Positions 1-10,672 of a stretch of DNA of 41,419 nucleotides are shown one piece after another; position 1 is the stretch's first letter, and each line of letters opens with the position of its first letter. The translations under genes and the position numbers were made by a program. Source of the DNA: Nemertoderma westbladi (Eukaryota > Xenacoelomorpha > Nemertodermatida > Nemertodermatidae); NCBI GenBank assembly GCA_032718475.1, contig JAUCBJ010002347.1:1-41419 (forward strand). The letters are read 5' to 3'. The notes under the pieces are model-generated. The model was not told the origin of the DNA, ran no database searches, and worked only from the letters and a program-made list of their open reading frames with translations.

Positions 1-60
1 TGAAAACTCCTTTTTGTTTAGAATTGACGGTGACGGTAAACTGTAAATAATTCTGTTAAT

Positions 61-1679
61 ATGGTACTTAATTCTTCTACTAAATCGATGAGAAGAGATG
101 TAATAAATTATATGATTGAAAGAGGAGTAATCAAGGGATGACCAGGTTTGTATGCTCTACTTGCTACCACTACTATCTATTGAAACTAAAGAAAACACCA
201 ACCCATGGTGCAGTTGATTCAGTTACTGGACCAAAATTAAGCTTGGAGGGTTCAGGTACACAAGCGCCCGGGACAACTATCCAGAGTAGTGAATCAGAGA
301 TAGTTCCAGATACGCAATCTAGTTCACCCTGTCAATCCAGCTCACAAAAGTTGGATCACGATTATATTAGACCAAGTAATGTTTTGTCTGATTACGAACT
401 CATGATAAAGCAAATGAAGAAGGAATTGGTGGATTATGGATCTACAGTCCATGGAATTAAAAATTTCAATGATCTCAACATTGACACCAAAAACTACATT
501 CCAGAAGGAAGTATAACAAGAACATTCTTATATGATATATTTGAAGTTCACGGAAAAGCAAAGAATGTGTATTTGGCTAATAAAGTATTCGAATATCTTC
601 TCCTTGGATTCGATAGCAAATACATTGGGAAACTGCATGCACGAGAACAGGTTGTCCAATACTCAGTAGACCACTCCAAATTTAGCTGTACAGTTCGATC
701 ACATACTTCCCCACCATCATATTCTAAGACAATTGACTTGTGGTCGAACAGCAACTCACCTTTGCCGCCATTCCCTTCTCAAGATATAACAATCGCCATT
801 GATAATAATCAAAAGGTTGGGCGCATATGGCATGTTTATCAAACAGGAGTCCCAATCGGTAAGGTATGTTCTGTGATGTCTGTTTACACCCAGTCCAAGG
901 TTCCATTTATATTGCCATCAAATCCTGGTATAGACTTACAAAAACAAAACGTGAAGTATATTGATGTAGGTTTAGATTCAAAATGGAAAGAACTCATTGA
1001 AAAAATGCGACAAAAAATTCACAGCAATTCGAAATGCATTCATTGAAACCGAACTATCATATCTTCAAGGATATACGAGCTCTACTTCTTTCTGGCTTAA
1101 TTTCTATGGTAAACTTTTAGAAATTAGAAAGTGGGAGTACAGCTACAACACCAGTTGCAGAATTTATATTGAATCTACATAAACCATATGGTAATGACCC
1201 TGGGAGTTACAAAGCTGTAGAAAGTATAGTTGAAGAACTAAATAATGCTGTTGGAATCAATTCGAAAACTTCATCACATAATACTGGAATTGGTTCTAAG
1301 ATGTTGCAGCCTGCACCAAGAGGACATATAAACCTTGAACTAGATGGGAGTACCTTTTGTTTAATATTGGAATTGATGAGAAATTCCACCCAGAGTGGTC
1401 GGATTCTTTACTTCTGACTCCGGGCTTTGGTCATATGGAGCACAACATGCTGAAAGCAATAGCGTACATGTGGTTGGAACATTGCATTCCAGCGCTTTGC
1501 ACTAACAAATGGATTTGTTACCGAGAAAGCATTACAGTTTTTTAAGTCAATGTCAGACCACCACAAGAGTTATGAAGCCCTGGAAATAATACTCCATGGT
1601 TTCACTAGGGAATTGTTGCAACCGTTTATTTCTTACCAAGTTGAGGAAAGCAACTCCGATTTTTCATTAGTTGCATTGG
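61..1679 (+). pseudogene. Decayed hypothetical gene, 5' part (interrupted by the element at 1680-2777)
   Basis: A chain of reading frames on the plus strand: a short lead frame from the ATG at 61, a 302-codon frame at 138-1046, then frames at about 1121-1417, 1357-1475 and 1476-1679 that continue one another after small frameshifts. The first section is Ser/Thr-rich and then helical; the later section contains the segment TPGFGHMEHNMLKA. The layout, with a 'GFGHME.N' segment followed by 'GNFEL..' and 'NY.R' segments downstream, resembles uncharacterised TE-like proteins (DUF6589-type) found in many copies in invertebrate genomes, but that assignment is from memory of the pattern and is tentative. 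At least three frame changes mark it as a pseudogene; introns are unlikely because the breaks are only a few bases. The 3' part resumes in frame at 2786. Function unknown. Confidence 0.55.
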
Positions 1680-2777
1680 TTACGTCGCGTATCAGCAACT
1701 GTCACATTTAGGCAACTCAAATTCGCGTTTCGGCAACTGAACAATTACGTTTCACCAACTACTATAGTTGTGTTTCGGCAACTCATAGTTGCATTTCGGC
1801 AACTCGTAGTTGCATTTCGGTGAACTGAAGTTGTGTTTCGGCAACTAGGTCACAAACCCGCATATGTAATGTAACTGTGACTACATTCATTATGTAGGTA
1901 AATGATAAATGATGACAAGTTTAAAAGTTAGTTATAGTTATTGACGGCAGAGTTGTTGATTGGTCATTTATATGTGTACATTGCTGGTTTGCACATAGGG
2001 CAGTGATAAAATATGATTTTGTGGTCTGATTGATAAATGGGAGTTTTTTTTCCACCTGTGACGCTGGACAGCTCTTACTCAAACCTACTTAAAATTAGAA
2101 CTAATCATTGTACGCTCTCCATTTTGGGCTTAAACTGATCATATGAGATATGTCGGATTCTAAATAAAATAACTCTATCTACTGACTCGAACGCGAGTTG
2201 AAAATCCAAATTTGAAAAGGGGAATAGATAAACAGTAATGTATGAATTAATATCAGATTGAATTATAATATCAGCTTGAATTAAAAGACTTATAATATAT
2301 CGAATAATGTAACCAATATATGGAATTAATAACATCTATATAACTCGAAGTAGTGTTGGAGTAGGCTTGGGTAAAATAGGGTAGAATGAAAATGAATAAT
2401 GGGAAACGTAATGAGGCAAAGTTAATAAATAATACTGAATTGCTCTGCCCTATGTTGATACAATGCGATGGTGACGACGTTGAGATTCCACCTATCTCTA
2501 TACTGTAGGCTCTATACAGTATCCAGTTGGCCTTTGTTTACGAGTTGCCGAAACGCATCTATCAGTTGCCAAAACGCATCTATCAGTTTGCCTAAGCGCA
2601 TCCTGTTAACAGTTGCCGAAATGTAACTATGTGTTGCCGCAATTAAACTATGAGTTGCCGAAATGCATCACTCAGTTGCCGAAACGCAACTTTGTTACCA
2701 TGTTGCCGAAACGCGACTATGAGTTTCCGAAACGCAGCTCTAACGCTACTATCAGTTGCCGAAACGCGACAACACCA
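1680..2777. mobile_element. Foldback-like DNA transposon with tandem-repeat inverted arms and 9-bp TSD
   Basis: The left arm (1680-1855) holds about eight degenerate 18-22-bp units built on CGTTTCGGCAACT. The right arm (2541-2777) holds about ten units of its reverse complement AGTTGCCGAAACG. The middle (1856-2540) is unique AT-rich sequence with no convincing ORF. The element is bounded by TTGCATTGG at 1671-1679 and 2778-2786. Removing the element and one copy of the 9-mer joins the flanking reading frame exactly (codons ...GTT GCA TTG GAC GCT...), so the boundaries and the 9-bp duplication are read from the sequence. Inverted arms of short tandem repeats plus a 9-bp duplication are the hallmark of Foldback elements (Mutator-related). 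It is non-autonomous as it stands. Confidence 0.8.
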
Positions 2778-3629
2778 TTGCATTGGACGCTTTTATTGAA
2801 AAGGTCAATGATGTGACCTATAAATCTTTATTTTCCTTTACCTTTACAGCTTTAATGTCTATAAAAGCGATTCGAATAGGTGTAAGAAATGGCGATTTCG
2901 AATTGATAATAACAAGCATATACAAATTTGCTCCTGTATTTTTTACAAGAAGAAACTTCAACTACCAGCGTATTATTGCATATTATCTTGCTTCAATAGT
3001 GCGATTGGATGCACATTTGTCCAGTTTGTAGCATCAAGGGCATCTTACGTTAGAACAGGACATGGAAAGGGCCAAGGATTAGATTATGTATTGGAGGAAA
3101 TCCACCTGAAACACTTGATAAATGGGAAAAATTGTATTCTACAGTCATCCCCCTACCAGATCTAAGCAAGACACTTTTTGTAGACATTGGCGTTAATGAT
3201 CGTAAAGATACTTATTCTGACAAATATGGACCAACATACATCCAATCAATGGAAAAGTGCTTAGATCTGTGGAGAGCAACAATTTGAGATTCGGGTACTA
3301 TTAATACACATGGAATTTCAGATATACCTGAAGGGTTGTCAGGTATATTGGCAGCTGAACATATTAAGATATCAGCTGTAGTATTAAACATATTATATAA
3401 CCCACCAAGTTATATTGCTGTGCCAAAACTACCAATCATTCCTGTCACTGATTATGAATGTCAATTACAAAACAATATTAATAACTGGACAAAATCTGAG
3501 TTAGTTGCTTATGTTGAAGAACGGATTTCATATGATTCTGAACTGGCCCATTCTGAGCCGTTTCGAACTGACTATTCAAAATGTAAATCAAATAATGATT
3601 TATTACAGATTGTAAAAAAATTGATATAA
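2778..3629 (+). pseudogene. Decayed hypothetical gene, 3' part
   Basis: Continues the 5' part after the inserted element. The frame at 2786-3031 reads through segments such as IGVRNGDFELI and FFTRRNFNYQRIIAYYLAS, and stops at 3029. A short stretch in another frame (about 3046-3095) reads VRTGHGKGQGLDYVLEEI, then the frame at 3096-3629 reads on through one in-frame TGA (3285-3287) to the terminal TAA at 3627. The 'NY.R' segment followed by 'GLDYVLEEI' is the arrangement seen in DUF6589-like TE-associated proteins (family knowledge, tentative). Two frameshifts and one stop show it is dead. No catalytic residues can be assigned. Confidence 0.55.
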
Positions 3630-4329
3630 ACAATATTTTCGGTTTTAATATCATAATTCATTTATGGTTACTGTAATCAATGATTATTAATTATAACAAA
3701 AGAAATATAAACAATGGAAATCCAACTGATACAACTAAGTATTCACAAACCAACAAACTGACAAATAATTGCAGAAATTTAAATTAGCCCTACAATTCTC
3801 TTTTTACACCCTATTGTTTACTCTGACGCGTAACAGCGGTTTCTTTCTTCCCCGCCCTCGCATTTTCATCCCTGGATAATGTTTAACACGCAGTAATACT
3901 AAAGTAAGATTAAAGGGGCATTCCTCCCCACTGATACTAAAGTAAGATTAAAGGGGCATTCCCTCCACTGATGAACACAAATCAATATCTAGTTATAATA
4001 ATCAATCAGGATTGGTGTTAAATAAAGATTATGTCAGTACTATATAATAAGTTAATTAGTAACTATTTATGTACTGCTTTCTGTACTTGTGTGTAAACTA
4101 CCTTATCACTTTCTGACTTTAAGAGTGATCCGATCTGAGGGGTTTGTTAAATGAATGAACATACTGTAGTGAATGAAGTGTGGAAGAGTGTAATTAAATA
4201 ATAATGAGGATCAGAATAATATAAAGTATAAAGAAAGGGCAATGCAGGAAGTACAGAAGCATTATATGTATATAACTAAGTAGGTTTTCTTATTACAGTA
4301 AATTTTTTAATTATTGATTTGCGTTGTTG
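3630..4329. other. Gene-free AT-rich stretch
   Basis: No supported gene. It contains a short tandem duplication at 3897-3971 (listed separately). The rest is simple AT-rich sequence without a convincing ORF, RNA or promoter. Confidence 0.6.
3897..3971. repeat. 38-bp direct tandem duplication
   Basis: Two adjacent copies beginning TACTAAAGTAAGATTAAAGG. The second copy differs by a one-base deletion and a base change in the pyrimidine run, so the duplication is recent. Confidence 0.85.
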
Positions 4330-4830
4330 TTTTCATCAGTATGAAAGAAAGCACCTTTAGGGATTTCAGCATCTCGGATGTAATGCGGTACCACCCTGCA
4401 CACCGCTGATGAGTCCAAGTTTCACAGTTCTCACAACCCACCCACTCAGAATTAATTATCTTATCTTTGGGACTCCCCAAAAGTTACACCACAAGTACTA
4501 CATTTAGAATCTGATGTTATTGTTCGTTGTGGTGGCAATGTTTGTATCTCCTTTAGTGGAGTTAGGCTGGTCAAACTGACTTCTTTTGAGCCAATAGATG
4601 CTTGGGGTTTGGTTTTTGATTGTGCCATGTCCAGTATAGTGGATGGAGATTGAAGCATTGACTTAGGGATTTTAATTCAGGGACATCATTGGTAACAACT
4701 TCGTAATTACGCCGATCCTCATCATAGTAAATTACAGCCATCCCGCTATTTGGTTGGACACTACCATTATCTGAAAATGCCAGTTTGCTATTGAGGACGC
4801 CAGTAGAGCCAAATGAAAACCTTTCTGGAT
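4330..4830 (-). pseudogene. Decayed transposase tail with PHD-type zinc finger (pogo/Tigger-like)
   Basis: Read on the minus strand, about 4830 to 4690 encodes a segment including FGSTGVLNSKLAFSDN and YYDEDRRNYEVV. A frameshift leads into the frame at 4658-4461, and a second leads into the frame ending near 4380. The end carries Cys/His spacing CSTC ... CENC ... HQRC, with W residues before and after (SEWVGCENCETWTHQRCAGWY), i.e. the C-terminal part of a PHD-like finger. Such fingers close many pogo/Tigger-type transposases and LINE ORFs in marine invertebrates; which of these it belongs to cannot be told without the catalytic core, which is absent. Two frameshifts, so not functional. Confidence 0.5.
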
Positions 4831-5962
4831 CGGGAAAACAACCGTTCCGTATGGGGAAAGTTTCACCCCTTTCCCAATGGGGGAATTGGACCGTACTGAC
4901 AGGCTGTGCAGCCGACTGCTAGGCCCTAAAACTTATGGGCCAACTTTTTTTAAACATTGCCACTGCTACTGTACACCCTACAGTGTACAGTACATGTGTA
5001 CCGGTAACAGAATAAAGATTACTGATAAATGGCTATTCTTTCACTCAGTAGAACAAGAATCTGTTTCTGGCATTAATTTTTATAGAATGTAGGGTGTTGT
5101 AGCGGCCAGGCTACTGTGTGGCTGACCACGTTAAAATTTTGGTGCAGCGGGTTGGAATATTGTAGTATGGAGATGTTTTGTATTACACGCACAATCGAGC
5201 GTACTAGGGTTGAAAATGAGTTGAGTGTGATTAAGTTCAGTTTTATTTATTACTAGCAGGCAATACCCGAGGAATTTCCCAGTATTTCCCGCTACCGGCA
5301 TATGCCTACTGGCGTACTGATACCGGTATAGGCCTACTGACGTACCGGTACCGAACGTGAATTATACTTTTCGAAGAGTGGCCTATAACGACCGCTGGTT
5401 AAAGTTATACACACATGCCAAGTCCCAGCGCAATCCCTCTGCCCGTTTTGGAGGAGTTCGAACACAGAGAGAGAGAGAGAATTTGATTTTTATAGGTATA
5501 GATCAATTGTAGGGCGATAGTTCATTATTTTCAATAATTCGATAAAATATTATTATGTAATTTACAATTTACCGGTAATTAAATATAATTGATTGAAACC
5601 TGTTAAATAGGGGTATTATCAAAAGGTTGGGAAAAAATTCGTCTGTTTTGGTAAAGTATTGAAAATGAAAAATAGGTGAACCGGTAATGGTAAAAGTAAA
5701 ACAATAAATTAAGGTCTGAATAAGGGGCAAGGGGGAACTCGATTGAGCGGTGAAACACGCTGCCTAACAACCGACCAAAATTTGCAGTAAAAAAGGATCT
5801 CTTAATAAAGATTCTGAGCTTTTTTATAGTAATTTGTGCATTAAGGGGTTTCCCGTTATATTACTCGATAATTAACGGTCAAATTTCAAACACTGGCATC
5901 TGAATGATATTGCTGAATTAATAATTTCGGATTAAATTTCTGATTTAATAATTTCCAATAGG
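4831..5962. other. Gene-free region with repeat traces
   Basis: No supported gene. It holds one copy of a dispersed repeat (4895-4985), two imperfect copies of a 26-28-bp unit rich in TACCGG and GCCTACTG (about 5293-5346), and a (GA)7 microsatellite at 5467-5480. Confidence 0.55.
4895..4985 (+). repeat. Dispersed repeat, copy 1 (inverted relative to 10345-10430)
   Basis: Contains GTGCAGCCGACTGCTAGGCC and CTAAAACTTATGGGCC followed by a T-rich run and a short CACTGCTACTGTACAC segment. The reverse complement of 10345-10430 matches it nearly base for base, so these are two copies of one interspersed repeat in opposite orientation. No coding content. Confidence 0.75.
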
Positions 5963-6124
5963 ATGGCTGGGGAGCCTATACATGGGGATGCCTCACTGTG
6001 TCAACTGCTAAATCAGGGCACTGTATCTATATTGGATATAGTGAATGCTCATACTACGCTTGAGTTGCATTCTAAGTACAGTGATTGGATCGGTCATTCA
6101 AAAAAACCCACAAAGAATGAATGA
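5963..6124 (+). CDS. Small ORF of 53 codons, unrecognised
   Basis: An ATG-initiated frame running MAGEPIHGDASLCQLLNQ and on to a Lys-rich end, then TGA. Composition is protein-like (mixed helical residues, few low-complexity runs), but there is no recognisable domain. It could be a first exon or chance. It lies just upstream of a 55-bp tandem repeat and about 300 bp before the THAP/P-element relic on the same strand. Confidence 0.2.
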   Translation: MAGEPIHGDASLCQLLNQGTVSILDIVNAHTTLELHSKYSDWIGHSKKPTKNE

Positions 6125-6148
6125 ATGTAATAATACATGAGTTTGTTT

Positions 6149-6260
6149 GAAGGTAATCCAATCCAATTAAGGCAGCCCTTCTGATGAAATGATAAATGAT
6201 ATTGAAGGTAGTCCAAACCCGTCAAGGTGGCCCTTCTGATGGAATGAAACGATATGCGGG
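6149..6260. repeat. Two diverged copies of a 55-bp tandem unit
   Basis: Units start GAAGGTAATCCAATCC (6149) and GAAGGTAGTCCAAACC (6204), and both contain GCCCTTCTGATG. Period 55 bp, clearly diverged. Confidence 0.75.
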
Positions 6261-6419
6261 ATTGAATGAATAACCAAACCAAGAACTGCACAATAAAATG
6301 GTTGTATGCGTGGTAAGGGCAGACGCAGAATAATTGGTAATTGAAGTCATTTTATCTATGTGAAACTGCCCATGTTCAAACTTGTACAAACTAATAATAT
6401 CAATTAGTTATATCAATTA

Positions 6420-8517
6420 ATGGGAAGAAAATGCTCTGTGGGTTACTGCAGAACTGGATATGTGTCCAAGAATGTTGCACCAGGTGAACCAGAGGATCAC
6501 ATAACTGTGTACATCTTTCCGAAGGATGATTCAGTCAGAACTGGATTCCTGGTTGGCTCGGTTGCCAAATCGTATCAATCGAACTAATATTACCTGTAAC
6601 ATGGGGGGTGTGCGGGAAACACTGGCTGGACGACGTTTCACTAAAGCGTAGTGGGGGGGGGGGGGGGGGCGCTATTTAGTCCCAGCTGTCCCACCCTCAA
6701 TATTTCCGGGTGCAGCACCATCGGTTATCCCAACTCCCCCGCCACCAGCTCGTCCAACCTCGCGCTCAAGCGTAGAAGTACAAAATCCTGCTGTTGATGA
6801 GTTGTGTGCGTTTTTAACCAAAGATAAAATTACTGCACTGGATCATGCTACATTACTTTCTGAAAATTCAGAAAAGATTTCCAGGAACTCCAATGCCAAC
6901 ATCCTGAGATGACGATATGGAAAAGATCGTGGTAATGTTTAGCGAAGAGAGAAATGGACCCATTTATGGTTGGTCTATATATCTTAAAGCATAGGCCTGC
7001 TCCTGCCGAGACCGCGGTGGACAATATTTCTACAGTGATGAAACTTTATTATGAAGTTTATAATAAACTGACTCTTGTGAAACACCCCAACTTTGCTACT
7101 GAAGTTTCATATTGGTCCCAACTTACTCGTAAATTTCATCAAGCATTTTCAACAGAATGATAAAATTGCACATAAGTTAGAATTCCTAATTTGCGCGATC
7201 ACGATATTAAACTCACCTAAAAATGGAAAAATTTATTCGCATAAAGACCTAACCACAGCATTGGAGTGGTATGCTACGTCACGATCATACTACTCGAAAG
7301 TATGTAAACTTGTTCCATTACCGTCAATCAGATTATTGCAGAAAATTACCAGCGCATGCTCTAATGACGATGCTAAGGATTTCTATAGGGGGTATTTTAC
7401 AGCTTGGAGCCTTGTTCCCGAGTTGTTTGGATTTTGGTTAATGTGATGTTGCACATTTAGGCTTCACTGAGCTATATGGGTGGTTCAATATTTGGGAAAG
7501 CCTGTAATGCTGGCCAATTCTGTTCTTGGGATTATGGTTAAATGTTTTTTTTAATGCACACTGACGATTTGTTATTAAACTTATTCCAGTCTGCAACTTA
7601 GATTCAAAGTACCAGTTTGACCAAGTTAAGAGGTTATGCATTGATTTACACCACTGCAGTGTGATTGTTTTAGGTATTACTGGTGATAATTTATTTTTAA
7701 TAGTTTTTTTAAATGTTTGAACCAATAGATCCAACACAACCGTGGATTTGCTGATCTTTATTAGACTCTAACGTTTTAATATTTCTTCTCCATGATCCTG
7801 TACACGCTTTTAAGTGCATAAGAAACAATTTCCTTACTGAAGTTACCCAACAACTGAAGTTCTATAGTATTGAAGACTATTGTCTAATGCAGGTAATGAC
7901 TGCCAAGTGGCTGATTTAAGAAATCTGTTCTATCACGAGAGCAATTACATTGTGAAGTTATCTAAACTTACAGAAAGATCCATATCACCAAACAATTTAG
8001 ATAAACAAAATGTTAAACTGGTCCTTCATTAACATCTACTAAGGCCATCTCTAAGGCCATCTATTAATAACTGATAAAGTCATATAAGCAGGAGTGGGTT
8101 AAAACTGCCAATTTCTCCCAGGATGACTTGGAATCACATTACAGACATTTTAGAGAATCTGGCGGTGCGAATTACCATATTTCTCATGCACAGGTAGTCC
8201 AAACCCATTGAATAGACCAAGCAAAGTTGTATATGCAGTTGGACATAGAAATTCCCTAACATTTATCAAAACACAATTGCCCCAATTGCTTTTCGAGACT
8301 AACAGATAATGAAGTAGGTATTTTGGATTCAATTCAATTATACATAAGTGAAGTCAGTGGGGACGAAAGGATGGGTCTGTTCCATTTTGCAGGATATGTG
8401 GCACGAAAATGCCCTGATTACTACTCAACAGGAAATGAAGTCCTAGAAGATTCACATTATTTGGAATGTCTTAGCCGGGGTGGTCTTGTTAATCCAACTA
8501 AAGAACATCGATCTTAG
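6420..8517 (+). pseudogene. P-element-like transposase with N-terminal THAP domain, decayed
   Basis: The start ATG at 6420 opens MGRKCSVGYCRTGY, the first half of a THAP zinc finger (C-x4-C). The finger continues after a frameshift with RLPNRINRTNITCN and ends at CGKHW (C-x2-H) near 6615, giving the C2CH signature. A Pro-rich linker follows a G17 run. Further on are P-transposase landmarks in several frames: LVPLPSIRLLQKI (about 7310-7345), DPVHAFKCIRNNF (7794-7832), HFRESGGANYH (about 8146-8178) and FAGYVARKCP (about 8383-8412). THAP binds DNA, and the P/THAP9 catalytic core is an RNase H-like fold with an inserted GTP-binding domain (family knowledge). Many stops and shifts separate the blocks, so it is inactive. 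No flanking inverted repeats were identified. Confidence 0.8.
6653..6669 (+). repeat. G17 homopolymer
   Basis: Seventeen consecutive G directly after the THAP domain of the P-element relic. A slippage-prone site that could by itself shift the frame between THAP and linker. Confidence 0.95.
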
Positions 8518-9091
8518 GATCGATTAGGTCCACGGACGAGGGTCTGTTGGACCTCGTCTCCTAGGCTCCTCCACTTGCGTTCCCCGCTCCCCCTATCCCA
8601 TCTCCCCTCCCCCTTATAACTCTTATTCCCCCGCCCCCTTTGTAATTTGTCTCTATTCTGAGATGCTTTTTATAATTTGTGCTTCATTATTGTAGTATTT
8701 CTATTTGTTTGTAATAATTAACTTTAAATGTACATTAGCAAAATAAGTGTAAAAATGTGAATATTTTACTATATAAATACATTTTATCTGAATGGGTCAA
8801 AATCACTAAAGAACTGTTTATGTTAGTACTTTCAGCATATTCCTTTGTAATTCGTACTGAATCAGTTCTGTTCATCAACCGTTTTGCGAATTGCATTGAC
8901 ATTATTTCCTGCACTACACACAACCCTTTACCTTTATCGAAGAAGGCATGAAATATCCTTGGAAACACATTTCTCAAACGCATCTCTATTTACCACCACA
9001 CCCCAAACAGCTCATCCGCAGCAATGGAGAATTGCAAACTTTGGCGCATTGCTTTATAAGTACCATAGTATAATATAGTGTACCCTAATCA
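8518..9091. other. Non-coding stretch after the P-element relic
   Basis: Begins with a pyrimidine-rich segment (about 8560-8640, C/T runs) and becomes AT-rich. Short frames on both strands at 8735-9078 overlap each other and show no domain; I do not call a gene. Confidence 0.5.
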
Positions 9092-9258
9092 AAACTGAGA
9101 TATTTCTCTACAGGGGGGTCACAAGTTGAGTCCGAGCCCGGGGAGACTCTTTTTAAACTGAGATATTTCTCTACAGGGGGGTCGCAAATTGAGTCCGAGC
9201 CGGAGAGACTCTTTAAACTGAGATATTTCTCTACAGGGGAGTCACATGTTATTTCTGG
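9092..9258. repeat. 60-63-bp minisatellite, 2.7 copies
   Basis: Units start AAACTGAGATATTTCTCTAC at 9092, 9155 and 9215. Each carries a G-run, then TTGAGTCCGAGCC and GAGACTCTTT. The third copy is truncated. Read in reverse it gives a repeated peptide (PPVEKYLSL), which is a by-product of the repeat rather than evidence of a gene. Confidence 0.9.
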
Positions 9259-9488
9259 TTTACCGTTAATCTTCAGCATTGTTACTTATTCATTCAATTT
9301 AATTAATGAAGAGCCCGTATTAGGGCCACTGATGTTTTTTATACTGGGGAATATTGAGACGGCGATCGTAATAAATAATAGTACTACAAATAATAAAACA
9401 ATAACACAAAGTACATGTTAATAATATAAAGTACTACTATCAAGTACCTCAAAATAATATAAAGTAAAGATGTATTTTTATTGAGGGT

Positions 9489-9516
9489 GGGGGGGGGGGG
9501 GGTGGGGTGGGGTGGG
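9489..9516 (+). repeat. G14 run followed by GGGGT repeats
   Basis: G14 then TGGGGTGGGGTGGG. Four or more G-runs within 28 bp satisfy the usual G-quadruplex pattern on the plus strand. Confidence 0.9.
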
Positions 9517-9554
9517 TTTGCGTTCTAACTACTGAGCAAAACAAACTAGAGAAC

Positions 9555-9870
9555 TGTTGGGAAACTGACGTCAGAAATGTAATAATCGATAAGGATTACG
9601 CCCATAACAAAACTTTTAGCTAGGTGGAATGCTTTTCTCATATTTTGACAGACAGACAGATCGACAGACAGACATAATCGACTTAGCTAAATATGAAAAC
9701 TGACATCGGATATGAAATCAGTGACCAGGAAAACCACAACAAAAAGTTTTTGCTTGGTGATGTTCTTATATTTTGACAGACAGATCGTTGGACGGACGGT
9801 CAGACAGACATAAAGACATAATAGTTTCATTAAAAGTGAAAACTGACATTTGTAATAAATTTTGACAGAT
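9555..9870. repeat. Diverged tandem array with GACA microsatellite cores
   Basis: Segments beginning AAACTGAC recur near 9561, 9694 and 9839. Each is followed by a stretch with AACAAAA/CTTTTAGCT or AGTTTTTGCT and then TATTTTGACAGACAGA. Spacing of about 130-145 bp and strong divergence point to an old tandem array. Confidence 0.6.
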
Positions 9871-10344
9871 AAAACGTCAGAAATGCAATCCCAGATAGAC
9901 ACTTTTCACAGACACTACACAGAGCAGCAGAGTAAGGTTAACATTTTCGCTCATAACTTTTGAACTACTGTACATTAGCTATTAACAAATGGTTTGAAAT
10001 TTTTGAAATCCTCATAAAAATCGCACCAGGTGGGATTGAAAATGGAAAATCTATTTTTTTGGAATTAGTGGACCCCCCTTAAACTATATAGTGTAAGTTA
10101 TAAGCCCTCAAAATGTATGTTCCCCTTAAAACGACGTAATTAACACAATAAATCAATGCCCCCACCAAACTACAACAGAATTATGTACTATGTACTTATT
10201 GCCCTATGTATAGTTGGCCTTATTGAGTAGATATCATTTTTGGATCAAAAAATTACTGCCAAAAACAGATTCTCCATCATCGATTATCTGAAAAAGCAGA
10301 ATATAGTGAGTGTGAATGAATGGCCATTATGAGTAATCTATCCT

Positions 10345-10430
10345 TTACACTGCGTAGCAGTGTACTATTTAAAAAAGTCGGCCCATAAGTTTTAGGGACT
10401 AGCAGTCGGCTGCACGGCCTGTCTTCTATT
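10345..10430 (-). repeat. Dispersed repeat, copy 2
   Basis: Reverse-complement match to 4895-4985, sharing GGCCCATAAGTTTTAG and CTAGCAGTCGGCTGCAC. Next to it is a short hairpin ACACTGC-GTA-GCAGTGT. Confidence 0.75.
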
Positions 10431-10519
10431 AGGCCATGATAAAAACTACTCTTAAAAAAAGGTTGTTACAGGTAGAATGTTAGGGTCCAACCGTCCGTCC
10501 ACATGACATCTGGACATGT

Positions 10520-10672
10520 TATGTAAATATTACCAAATCAATTTCATGTGGTCTATGTATGTATCTAATGTCTTCTATGTTTGTGTTATTTTATTGTTCA
10601 GTTTAATGTTTTACTTTGAGCACAATTAAATCAATACCAATACCAATACCAATACCAATACCAATACCAATA
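10520..10672 (+). mobile_element. Probable LINE 3' tail ending in (CAATAC)n
   Basis: T-rich 3'-UTR-like sequence ending GAGCACAATTAAAT followed by six to seven copies of a CAATAC unit (10632-10672). Many CR1/jockey-type LINEs end in a short tandem repeat after a GCAATAAA-like stretch. A similar ending on the other strand is at 38545. No coding part is attached. Confidence 0.4.

Larger units (their letters stand above)
9259..10519. other. Gene-free repeat-rich region
   Basis: No supported gene. It contains a G-rich run (9489-9516), a diverged tandem array with GACA microsatellite (9555-9870) and the second copy of a dispersed repeat (10345-10430). The remainder is AT-rich and unremarkable. 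Confidence 0.55.

Noticed and set aside
1690-2770. CRISPR-like array
   Set aside because: The repeats are short, degenerate, contiguous and in two inverted blocks in a eukaryotic setting; a Foldback element explains them.
7438-7737. 99-codon minus-strand ORF
   Set aside because: It lies opposite the P-element pseudogene and matches nothing; an antisense shadow.
9085-9279. Minus-strand ORF with repeated PPVEKYLSL peptide
   Set aside because: The repetition is explained by the DNA minisatellite at 9092-9258; no start context or partner exon.
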